NCBI RefSeq assembly: GCF_020536995.1
Contig: NC_068359.1
Span: forward strand, 123,779,272-123,843,271
Origin: Dreissena polymorpha
Lineage: Eukaryota; Mollusca; Bivalvia; Myida; Dreissenidae
Reading direction: 5' to 3'
Length of the DNA stretch: 64,000 nucleotides
Program-made: the position numbers and the translations under genes
In this document: one piece after another, positions 41,568-52,299 of the stretch
Numbering within the stretch: the stretch's first letter is position 1
How the letters are laid out: each line of letters opens with the position of its first letter
The notes under the pieces: generated by a model
Database searches by the model: none
Told to the model about the DNA's origin: nothing
What the model saw: only the letters and a program-made list of their open reading frames with translations

Positions 41568-42739
41568 ATTTTAAGCTCGTTGTGAGCTATTGTGATCGCC
41601 TTTTGTCCGTTGTCACCATTTATCTTGTTAAAACTCAAAAGGCCACATTTATTGTCCAATCCTTATGAAACTTGGTCAGAACATCTGTCCCAATAATATC
41701 TTGGACGAGTTTGAAAATGGCTCAGTTTTTTAAAAAACATAGCCTCCAGGGTGCGGGACAGTTTTCCTTATATGGCCAGAGTAAAACCTTGTAAACACTC
41801 TAGAAGTCTCATTTATTGTCCAATCTTCATGAAACTGTGTAAGAACAATTGTTCTAATGATGTCTTTGATGAGTTTATAAATGGATCCAAACTGTTGTAA
41901 AAAATAGCCTCCAGTGGCATGGCTTGTTTCCTTATATGGCTTTAGTAAAACCTTGTTAACACTCTGGAAGTCACATTTTTAGCCCAATCTTCATGAAACT
42001 TATTTAGAACATGTGTCCCAAAATTATCTTGGATGAGTGCAAAAATGGTTCTGGTTGATTGAAAACCATGGCCGCAAGGGGGCGGGGCAGTTTTCCTAAT
42101 ATGGCTACAGTAAAAAGTGGTTAACACTCTAGAAGTCCCATTTATTGTCCAACCATCATGAAACTTAGTTAGAACCTAATGATATCTTGGATGAGTTTGA
42201 AAATGGTTCTGTTCCATTGAAAAACATGGCATTTCTCTTGATGTCTATAGTTAAACCTTGTTTTAAAGAGTTTGCCATGGGAAAATGGATATGTGACCGC
42301 GCCTAGCCATCACGGGGTCACAGGTTCCATCCCCACAAGGGGAGCGTTCCCCCAAAGACACCAAGGACTGGTTCTAGTTCTAGGAAAAGGACTTGAGAGA
42401 GTTGCAATAAACCTGAGGCTTTCGATGCAATCAAGCTTAAATAAATAGGTTTAAACTAAACAAAAACCTTGTTTACACTCTAGAAGTCGCATTTATGGAT
42501 AGTTTCAATAATCCAACTCCCAGCTTTTAACCCCTCTGAGCTGTACGTATGTACTCATAAAAGCTCAGAGCATTCAAGAACTACTTTTATCGTCAAATCT
42601 GTATGCAACTTGGTCAGATAATCTGTTCTAATGATAGCTTGGCTGAGTTGAAAATGCTTATTGTTTGTGGAAAAACATGGCCACCAGGGTGTGGGACGAA
42701 TGTTCCTTATCTGGCTTAATAAAACCTTGTTAACACTTA
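41568..42739 (+). repeat. 'aaccttgttaacactctaga' tandem repeat, about 165-bp units
   Basis: Six or so units share 'taaaaccttgttaacactct', 'tgtccaatcttcatgaaact', 'gatatcttggatgagttt' and 'atggccgccaggggg'. It serves as landing ground: a SINE (42264-42463) and a TIR element (42740-44568) are inserted in it, and unit text resumes at 44569-44605. Confidence 0.8.
42264..42463 (+). mobile_element. tRNA-derived SINE with 11-bp target duplication
   Basis: B-box-like 'aggttccatcccc', body 'gaccaaggactggttctag…cttgagagagttgcaataaa' and tail 'ataaataggtttaaact'. AAACCTTGTTT lies on both sides (42253-42263, 42464-42474). A second copy is at 53805-53968. Confidence 0.7.
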
Positions 42740-44568
42740 TAGACGAGTTAATTGTTATTGTTTACATTCGGGATTTTCCGCGCATGCGCACTGACTGGTT
42801 GGCAAAAACACTGGTTACAGTCACGTAAAACATGTATAAAGGGCTTTTGTTTAGTCAATTAAACGAGAAAAAATCCGAAATAAACATTACAATTCTTAAA
42901 CAATAGTGCAAATATATCATATTTAGTACTAATAAATGTATCATCATATATATAATTTCCTCTTTATAAAAATACAAATTAGTTATTAGTATCAGAGTAA
43001 ACGTGGTCGGAAGACTAAATACTGACAATACCACACAACAAAACAATACATTAGCCGTATTCTTTTTTATAGTAAGACTTTAAAAAATGATATTTCAAAA
43101 CTTATAAAACATATATTAATTTGATTATAACTATAAACGGTGTGGATATTGTTATTGCTCATCAGCGACCGAAAGTGTATTATAAGAGGCGCATTTAATC
43201 AATTATAAAACAAAGCCATAAAAAACGGAATACATTAACAATCGTTAAATGTTGTTGTAATTTTCTTTTCCATAGAATGAATTTTCGTTTCGTTTCCATT
43301 GAATAACAATATTAATACATTTTAATATACAAATGAAAATAAAACCTGCATCTTGTGCAAATTGAACTGTCTTTGCATGTATATTGAAATCTCTTAACAA
43401 GTAATAAGGAGTGATACATTTAACAATCTAGCATTTTATGATAAATATATGTATTTATTTAATTTATTTTACGCAAATACTGTTTATCCATTGTGATTGC
43501 TTGTTTTCATGATGGTGTTACGTGCAATGCAAGAACGTATAATCTTTACACTAAATTGACGAGTTTACATTTGCCGGTACCCGCGGTAAATACATCAATT
43601 GTGTAGCAGTAATATTGAACAATATTTTAACTTTAAAGACATAAAGCACTGTATTATTATGATTAAACTGGCTAACAAATATATACACATGTTCCTGTTA
43701 ATCCGTTTCGGACAAATATCTTCTTTTTTTAATATGTTAAATTATTTATTAAAGCAAATGTTACGTATTTTGGCTTTAATATTTGGCTTGCTCAATATGA
43801 CTGCTCAATATGCCAAGAGATGACATGGAAGTATCATAAAGTCTGCCACATGTGGTCTATGCAAGGACCCAATTAAAGTATAGGTCCCTATGTTTATGAC
43901 GCCGGCATGTTTTCTGTGTAATTGTCTGGGCAGTCTCCGATCATAACGAGATAATATGCTTGTGACGAACAACGGTTCAATTAAACACCAGGTTAGAAAT
44001 GCTGAAACAAGTGTCAAAATTGGTGTGCACAATTAAATAAAACAATTAGATTTATGAATTTATTTGTTGTGTAACAAGGTAAGTTTGTACAGATATATTA
44101 AGATTAAAATCAGTTACTATATGTTGCGAACAAAAAGCGATCTACTTGTTGTTTGTTTCCATCCTTATTTGTGTTCTTTCATTAAATTTAATTTATTCTA
44201 AACGAATTTACATTTCTGAAATTTTGTATCTAAAATGGACGTGAAAATGCGGTTAGTAGAGATTTTTGTGGTAACCACATACCGAGCTCGTAGATAGTGT
44301 ACGTTCCACTCCAGAGCTCGTTTTTAGTAAAAACAAATAATAACAACAATATAATCGTTCAAAAAAAAATGAATTTCCACGCATGCTTATGTTTTATTCA
44401 GACATAAATAGTAAAATTATATTTGATACAGTTCATGATTATCAGTAAAAACGATGATAATGTCAACCTTCTCTATATGCGCTTATATGAATTCCACCTC
44501 TTTTTGCCAACCAGTGGGCGGAGTCTTAACTTTGCAAGTGCGTGTGACGTCACGCGTTAACTCGTCTA
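42740..44568. mobile_element. Non-autonomous TIR DNA transposon, 1.83 kb, copy 2
   Basis: TAGACGAGTTAA and complement at the ends, inner block ACTGGTTGGCAAAAA inverted on both sides. It is colinear with 6304-8146 throughout. It interrupts a unit of the 165-bp repeat, with TA as likely target. Frames inside are not shared with copy 1. Confidence 0.8.
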
Positions 44569-44605
44569 TTGGCTATAGTAAAATCTTGTTTACACTCTTA
44601 AAGTC

Positions 44606-46825
44606 ACAGTTTAAGAAAAGATTAGCCTTTCCCTTTGGACAAGAACGTATCAACACCTCTCAATGTCCTCGAGCATCACTGTGCCATGATCACGCCATTT
44701 GTCATCAAAATGTTCAGAGTTAGATGGCAAATATAGTTCTTCAAAATAAAATCATCATTGTGCCGAATCGCTTTCTGGTCACCATATACACTTTCACCGA
44801 ACTTGATAGATGTGGACTTATTACAGTTATAGGCCATACATCGTGTGTTGACATGTTTCCAGAAATCATTCGTATTCATTTCTGCAGATTCGTAAATTTT
44901 CCGGTTCAGTTGCATCATATGCTCACTTGCTGCCTTTCTATGGGCTCGCCGGAAGTCCCTCTTTGCCGCCTTATGGACATATACTCCGTGTTAGGTTCGT
45001 TCCTCGGACGTCCAAGCACGTACTCACGTAAACCCAGTACGGCTTTAAATGAGGCTGAAATGGTCTATGACCGATACAAGTTCCTGCTGCCCCTGTCAGT
45101 ACGTCACATAACAGTATTTGTTATTTGAGTCAATACTTTCTTTACAATCGCACACATGATATTTACATTGATTCAAAGAGTTTGTAACATTTCCAACATA
45201 GTCACTTATTTGTGCATACGTGACGTTTTTCCAGGTATACGTTTAAAAGATTCTTCACCGACGTTGAATTTACCGTCTGACAGGAAAGTTTACGCTAACT
45301 GCGACCGGCTGATGTCTAGATACATTTAGACAATCATCACTTAAAATTCACAATGCGAAACGAGATCAATAAATGCTCTTGAATATTCTAGTTTAGATTT
45401 CGGTATGTACTGAATGAATATGAACAGTTCTACAGTAGAAGACGACATGATTCTTATTGCATTTTCAAAGCACGCACTTGATGGCATGATGAAAATATGC
45501 TATGACTATTCGTGTTAATGGCGCTTTGAATATAATCCATCAAAATGTGCAATTATAGTATTCAACGAACAGCGATGCAGTCGACCTGAACGTATTTGGA
45601 CACTCGAACGTGAAACTATACAGAAAGCAGAACGTACACACATCTTGGACTGAAATGTGACCGTAACATGTCGAGCGGTGCACTGATGTGTGAAACGTCG
45701 TCGAAAATGGCAGGTTCTCTCAATTCTATTCTTCATTGCCATTCTTCATTGCGGATTTAATCCTGCTGAACTTCATCCTATAACACTTCGAAAAATATAT
45801 GTTAATGTGGTCTTGCCCAAGTTGCTATGGTGCAACTATTCTCATGGTGACATAAATCAACTTGAACTTGAAGTATCCCATAAAAGATGAATTAAACAAA
45901 TTTATAACGTCGGTAGGAACACAAACACCGATGTTGCATTGTCATGTTTAAACATGAATCCGCGGAAGAACTGATTTTGAGAAACTTGAGTTTTTTGGGC
46001 AACTGTCCAGTTAGATGTTTGGCCAAGAAAGTGTTTGTACATAGACGTGTACGATATTGCTTAGGGTGCGTGAATATGCAAGGGCTGATTCCTGACATCT
46101 ACAGACTTTTACAAAAGGACAGTTTGATGCCCACCCTAGAAACGTATCTGGAAAGTGGTGTATTCCCCGGAAAGATGGCATGGAAACGGACAATCAAAAA
46201 CAGTGTTAGAATGGCAAACAGACAAAAGCGCTCAGATAATGCAAATGAAATAACATGTCTTGATGACTCGCCATCGCCATTTCTAAGACTGCACCTTCAC
46301 TCTCTGTGATTAACCATACGTCAACGAAGATCCTTAGTATGACGATGTCGAGGCAATTTGCAAGTAAATGTGCAATCTGTAACAAGTTCACAGACAGTAT
46401 TGTGAACCATACTCTCTGTTTAAAAAAAAAAACAGAATCCAAAAGGAATAAGCTGATTGCTGAATTGTACAAAGTGACTGGGCACTGCAAATTTGTGCAA
46501 TTTATGCTATTTCCAGTAATGGCAATGAGTAGACATCTAGTGTGTCTTGCATTAACAGTAACTGAAGATGACTTTTTTAGCAATTTCGTTCTTCTCAAAA
46601 TCATATGTGACGTGTTTTAACTTGATTATGATACATTCACTTAAAATCGGCGACTATAATAGTTTTTCTTATGGTATGAAACTTACATGACTTTTTGTTT
46701 GTATATTTATTCATGATTACAGATTTTGTAAATCATGTCACTCTTTCTATGTTAAATACGCTTTGTGATTATTGTATAACTATGTTGTTCGAATCTTCGA
46801 TATCGGAGGAAATAAATAATATATA
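44606..46825 (+). mobile_element. LINE, 5' part inverted, degenerate
   Basis: Plus-strand pieces from about 45400 to 46620 read as the second half of a non-LTR retrotransposon polymerase: a DD-containing box (VEDDMILIAFSKHALDGMM), a thumb-like segment (LHPITLRKIYVNVVLPKLLW), then FVHRRVRYCL and GLIPDIYRLL, and a C-x-x-C…H zinc-finger-like end (KCAICNKF). Several stops and frameshifts break it, and the usual Tyr-Ala before the DD is replaced. The tail 'gatatcggaggaaataaata' (46800-46818) is a typical 3' end. The part from about 44606 to 45080 encodes, on the minus strand, the linker between endonuclease and polymerase. Clade uncertain (CR1-like is one option). Confidence 0.75.
44680..45080 (-). 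pseudogene. Inverted LINE segment (endonuclease-polymerase linker)
   Basis: Minus strand: YVHKAAKRDFRRAHRKAASE followed by NRKIYESAEMNTNDFWKHVN and IKFGESVYGDQKAI match the linker seen in many mollusc LINEs (KRDFRR-HRK…FWK…FG). A frameshift separates an upstream GRPRNEPNTEY piece. It lies head to head with the polymerase half at 45400, consistent with 5' inversion on insertion. The plus frame 44724-45128 is its antisense shadow. Confidence 0.65.
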
Positions 46826-48450
46826 CTAAAGAGGATCATTGTGAATACGACACTTTTTTCCAAACCATCTCGAAACTTGCTAAGAACAATTTCCTCCATC
46901 ATTAAACAAAGTTGTATTAAATACATTCAAATCTAATGAAACTATGCACTGCATAATAACATTGTCTTTAAGCCATTACATAATTTTGTTGAGAGATTAC
47001 CATATGGTATATGGTTCTTATACCCTGCACTTCCCTTTAAAGGTACTTTACAACTTGGCTATCTGAGCTATTTCATAGTGCGTGAAGTCGCACAGTATAA
47101 GGAAAACAACAGAAAATTGGTGCTTGTGAGGTCGAAATTACTTAAAGCAGGCACGTTTATACGGATTACTGTCGACGCTGTGCCGTCGCCAATGGTCGCC
47201 TTGGGAATGCAGAGGGATCGCAGTATAAACGTAGTGAATACGCTAAAGAAGTGTTGAAAACGCCTCGAACAGGGAAAGAAAACAGATAGAATGACCCACC
47301 CCTCATCGTGCTGGTTGAGATTGGCCTTTTCAAAACGACTATCGGCGTGTTTCAAAAACTGACTTTTTTGTCCTGGAGAGAAACCTATCCTGTGTGACGA
47401 CGGAGCAACACACGAACTACTTTTACTTAAATAAACAAAACAACTCAATTAAGTTCGGTTGTTCGCTCGATTTGAAAACTTGACAAATAATATAGAGAAG
47501 CCTAACCAATCGTTATGTTTGTTTTTTGAGTTGATGTACACGTAGATCTTTCTTTTCATATGTTAAAATACAACAGATCTACACATTCAGGAATCCTAGC
47601 TTTAGTGAGCGACTGGAAACTTATGGTTGATCTGAAGCACACGAGAGAAAGAACGCCAAATACTATTACCAGCCGCTAAATTATCCATGAATTTTCAAAA
47701 CACCTGGACCTGAGCGCCATCTCGGAAGTAGCATTGGCTTATTTATTAATGCGTCTCAAAAAAGAGATGGCGCGCGTGATTTACGGCCGTGACTTCATGG
47801 CATAAATGGAATGGAAAGGAGACGGGCTATAGCAGATGTCTGCAGGCAAGCTGAATCAGAAGAGACTGATGCATGGACATTAGCCATTGGTTATAGGTAT
47901 TCATATTACATCAAAACCGATCGATCATTTTGTTATTTGTTCAACAGTCTGTTTTATCGGTTGACTTATTAGTGGACCGAATTAATACAAGTGTGCATAA
48001 TTTAAATACTTGTATTTAATGGCAAAACGAGTATCCTACTTAAGTTATATATTTGCACATATTTTATAGCTCTAAACACTTGTTTGAGCGTACAATTAAA
48101 ACATAGAATTATATCCGTAGATGCCTCAGCACTAGCACTCAACTATTGTCTTAATTAATGTCATAATGGAGCTTTAACCCAAGTGAAGAAATTCACATAC
48201 TGATAAATATATTGGCTACATTACATGAGCAGCAAATGTTTTGTATAACGCTAAAAAGGGCAGTACATTCGGTTAGGACGAATTTAAAAGCAAGCAATAT
48301 AAGGATGTGCGCACTTCCATATACATTGTATTGTTTACTATTCTTGTAAAGTTTCATCACTTTTGCTGCAAAGCGTGTTTTATTTACGCGCCACTCAAGT
48401 AAAGGTTTTGCCTAAAATGGCCATAATTACGGTTATGTAAACAAGAAAAT
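46826..48450. other. Intergenic, nothing firm
   Basis: The minus frame 47068-47448 (126 codons) has no domain, no splice context and unusual composition. A GC-richer stretch near 47590-47900 could be a promoter area but has no clear exon. Confidence 0.4.
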
Positions 48451-48454
48451 GAGC

Positions 48455-48815
48455 CACTATGTGTGCCGTAACTCGGAGAAGTGTTCCAATATGTGTGCCG
48501 TAACTCGGAGAAGTGTTCCAGCCAATATGTGTGCCGTAACTCGGAGAAGTGTTCCAATATGTGTGCCGTAACTCGGAGAAGTGTTCCAATCCACTCATAA
48601 GTAATGAACCAATATGTGTGCCGTAACTCGGAGAAGTGTTCCAATATGTGTGCCGTAACTCGGAGAAGTGTTCCAATATGTGTGCCGTAACTCGGAGAAG
48701 TGTTCCAATATGTGTGCCGTAACTCGGAGAAGTGTTCCAATCCACTCATAAGTAATGAACCAATATGTGTGCCGTAACTCGGAGAAGTGTTCCAATTCAC
48801 TCATAAGTAATGTAT
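48455..48815. repeat. 32-bp minisatellite with 23-bp spacer, higher-order
   Basis: Nine copies of a 32-bp unit ('tgtgccgtaactcggagaag' + 'tgttccaata') start at 48465, 48497, 48533, 48565, 48620, 48652, 48684, 48716 and 48771 ('gccgtaac' anchor). After every fourth copy, and after the ninth, a spacer 'ccactcataagtaatgaacc' appears. Copies are almost identical. Three overlapping minus frames are open only because the unit lacks stops. Confidence 0.9.
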
Positions 48816-49825
48816 TCAAGACAAAACGCATAACGATAACTGTTATTATACATTTATTTTGTTAATTTTGAACTTTTTTAACAATTAAATAACACACAAT
48901 AAACCGCCGGACAGTTGGGACCCTAATACGAGAGGGCCCGTAACTCAGACAGACAGAGCTACCCCTAGGCCAACACTTTCCTCCTTTTTGCATATCGCAA
49001 TATTATTACTAAATAATCAGACAGTAATTGTTTATCATATGTTAACGAACTCATGACACTCTTCATCTCGTGACATATGTAGGTGGTAATGTATTTAATA
49101 TTATAGGTGACCACAATATTCACAAAAACACATGTTGTTGTTGTGTTGTTGTTGTTCTTTACAAAAAAGTCATAAATCATAATTCAATGTGTGTATCGAC
49201 AGACATTGCACATATATACTGAAGTTGAACGAAAAATATAATTCAACAATATGCTTAATTTTGCTTCTCGTTTTAGCTTTATTTCCATCAATAAATCATG
49301 TGATTACGTCACATATGGAAGTACGGAAGATAACCTAATGATTTATTTATGCATATCTTTATACATGATTTTTATATTCGCTCAAAAAGCGTATAACGTA
49401 TAAAAATCAACCCAAAACATGGATATACGCAACTGCTAGCTATGATGTTTTGAAAAAGTTTCGCCACATCAGCAGCTATTATTTTAGTTACGCGCGACCC
49501 GACTTAAACGATGGCCAAGCCACCCATTAGGTAAAAGATACACATATCATTATATGGAGATAGGCAATCATGTGTGCTCGTTAATGTGTTAATGACGTTT
49601 GTTTCCTCTAATAGCAATACTTTTTGAGTAACGCGAAAACGAAAATCCGAGGGACAGAAGAACAAACAAGTGCAAAATTATTAACCCCCATCTCCTCTGA
49701 AAATCGAGGCATTCAACTTTTAAAACTAAGCGCATTAAGAACGTTTATTTTACTTTTTTTATTCATCAAAAATAATTAATGTTCAGTTATTGGCGGTGGC
49801 AAAGATGTGACATGCACTATTTTTT
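48816..49825. other. Intergenic, nothing recognised
   Basis: (GTT)n-like stretch at 49133-49156; otherwise AT-rich without structure. Confidence 0.45.
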
Positions 49826-49828
49826 AAA

Positions 49829-49912
49829 TTGCACTCATCTTTTTTCTATCTCCTGGCCTCGACTTAGTAACTCGAGGCCACGACTTGCATATAGAAAAAA
49901 GAGGAGTGCATT
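49829..49912. mobile_element. 84-bp foldback ('gcactc…gagtgc')
   Basis: Arms 'attgcactcatcttttttct' and 'agaaaaaagaggagtgcatt' are complementary; the middle holds 'ggcctcgacttagtaactcg' and 'aggccacgactt'. Sibling with more middle units at 51694-51818. Confidence 0.7.
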
Positions 49913-50027
49913 TAACAAATCAAAGTACTGGCAGTACTGGTGTGACGATGCTTTTGAAGAGGATTGATATAAAAACATATATTTAAGTTTACCTACATCA
50001 CCACAATTGCGTATGTATGTACGCACA

Positions 50028-50285
50028 TTTTGGGTATGGAAAAAATGGGTACGAAAATTTTGGGTACAAAAATTATGCCAAAAAATTGGGTACGAAAAAA
50101 GATTTCATTACGAAAAAAATATTTGGTAGGAAAAAACAATTGGGTACGAAACAAAATTTGGGAACGAGCAAAAATTAGGGTAGGAAGCAAAATTGGGTAC
50201 GGAAAAAATTGGGTACGAAAAATGTAGGGTACCAAAAAAAATATTCGGGGTACGGGTAAGTAGTACCCGTGGGGAACTTGATCCA
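50028..50285. repeat. Degenerate 'ttgggtacgaaaaa' minisatellite
   Basis: About 13 variants of a 14-20-bp unit ('tgggtacgaaaaaa', 'tgggaacgagcaaa', 'tagggtaggaagca'). Ends at an inverted 'gggtacgggtaagtagtaccc' (50249-50269). All frames on both strands across it are low complexity. Confidence 0.8.
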
Positions 50286-51340
50286 TTCAGCGAAACTGGG
50301 AGGCGGGTTACATTCTCGATCAAATATAACAAGAAATAACTTTTAGAAGATATTCGACGTGTATTTTTTGTACCACTTATCTTAAAAAACGTTCTGTTAC
50401 AGTAAAACGTTTGTGGGTTATAATTTTACGTTTCAGCATATAAATTCAAAACTTGACATGCTCTTTAATTACACAATGCTCTTCAATTTCTCATGCATAT
50501 CATACCAAACTTTATATTTCGTTGTTTCCTTTCCTAAGTTAATGATGCTATGTGTACGGACGTGATTTCACATGCCCATGTGCATGAACATATAATTGTT
50601 CTCTTTTATTTTTTTTTCTCTAATTCAATAAGCTTTGGCATGTTTGTTTGTTAAGTCCGGCAATGATGATTCTCGAAAGAAGGTATGAGCAAATAGTCGT
50701 AAGAGCACTTGAATACGTGAGTTCGCCAATGAACACATGGTAAGGTTAACTTAATCTCCGCGAAATAACCAAATATGCGTTTAAAACAGCAAACAGTATC
50801 CAACAAACGAATGCATTATCAAACATAGTATGTGCACTGATGTGGCTCTGAAATTTCTATTTGAAAAGTTTATTTAATGCAAATGAGAAAGCACGCATAA
50901 GAGCAAGTTTCACAAATTTCATACAGCTAGTATGCTGTGTATATACTATTACTATATACCATAGTCGCTACAACGTTTACAATTGGCAGGTTCAAAATAG
51001 TTCGTTTTCTTTACACTCATGATCGCGCTGAAAGTTAATTATACACGTTTTAATTCGCAATTTATTTACTGAATCACGACAAATGTCAAATACAATACAG
51101 AAAATGCATAGTTGTTTCATTGATCTATAAACATATAATGGATTGAATATAACTGATTTAAAATTAATGTTTTCAAACTATTATTAAATCTTTTTTCGAG
51201 AATATGCTGTCCTATTTATAGCTGAACTTCCTATACCTTTATCAATGATAATCAGCGAGGTATGCCGATAAGAAAAATCGAGCTATCTCAATCGGACTGG
51301 CTCGGTCTTTTACATAGGTCGCCTTTGTGAAGAATTTTTT
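50286..51340. other. Intergenic, nothing recognised
   Basis: AT-rich, no frames or repeats of note. Confidence 0.45.
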
Positions 51341-51394
51341 ACGGTATGATAACTTAGACGAGCTGCTTCGCAGCATCGTCAAAAAGAGAGCTAA

Positions 51395-51625
51395 TTTTAG
51401 GTTTCTCGAGATTCCGACTTAGCAAACTCATCACGAGTTAGTCAGCCAATCAAATTGTTCCACATGGTAATTCATGGTGATCTTTTATAGAAAGGGAAGT
51501 AATCATCACAGTAAAGGCCCGCTTTGGCCAGCTGTATATATGCGTAGAGAAAATGTGCACATGTTACGCAATTTTATTGGCTGACTAACTCGTGGCCTCG
51601 AGATAGCAAAAATTTTCTCCTCTTT
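51395..51625. mobile_element. Short TIR element, 'acgagttagtcagccaat' arms
   Basis: 'tctcgag…cacgagttagtcagccaatc' at about 51403-51448 is matched, inverted, by 'attggctgactaactcgtgg' and 'cctcgagata' at 51578-51607. About 130 unique bases separate the arms. Non-coding. Confidence 0.6.
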
Positions 51626-51693
51626 TGTTTAATGAACCCTTCTTTTATTTACTGCACCGCTCTTTTTTAAAATTGCTCCCCTCTTTAATTTAA

Positions 51694-51818
51694 TTTTGCA
51701 CTCCTCTTTTTTGTATTTCGTGGCCTCGACAAAGTAACTCGAGGGCACGATATAGATAACTCGTGGCCACGAGATATTAAGTCGTGGCCACGAGATAGAA
51801 AAAAATAGGAGTGCAATT
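51694..51818. mobile_element. 125-bp foldback with repeated TCGTGGCCACGAGATA
   Basis: Arms 'ttttgcactcctctttttt' and 'aaaaaaataggagtgcaa'. The middle has three to four self-complementary GTGGCCAC-type units, against about one or two in the sibling at 49829. Confidence 0.7.
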
Positions 51819-52299
51819 TTAAAACAGAGGAGTGAATGTCACCTCTATGCAACCATAGTTATTATCGTTTTCCGTTAATTTGTTTAGAGGGTCAAATTTT
51901 CATAACCGTTTTTGTTATATTTTTTTAAGTTTACAAACATACCTGACATTTCTGAAAGATGGTTCTGTACGGCACGCAATAAGCACATATGAGTAAAGTT
52001 TAGAGTTTCACGTATATTACGAAAAGTAAATTCCCCGGTAGTATAGTCTATTAAATGCAGTAAAGGGACCACAGGGGTATAAGTACTTAAACTTCTAAGA
52101 TCAACAACCACAACCATGCCCCATCAATTTTTCACGACTGACAGTTCTAAACATAAACGCACACAGATAATCATTTAAAATTGCGTACATAAACAATCAA
52201 GACACGCAAAATTATATCATTTTTGAAAAGTATTTTCATCTGCATAAATAACGCGTTTTTAAACAGTCACGGTACGCACCACCTTAATGTTTTAAATCT

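Noticed and set aside
44724-45128. 134-codon plus-strand frame
   Set aside because: Antisense to the LINE linker, whose minus-strand peptide shows recognisable family motifs.
47068-47448. 126-codon minus-strand frame
   Set aside because: No domain, no splice or promoter context, composition unlike the convincing genes; kept only as a note.
48384-48831. Minus-strand frames of 138, 116 and 78 codons reading WNTSPSYGTHIG-type repeats
   Set aside because: They are three frames of one 32-bp minisatellite; openness follows from the unit lacking stops, not from selection.
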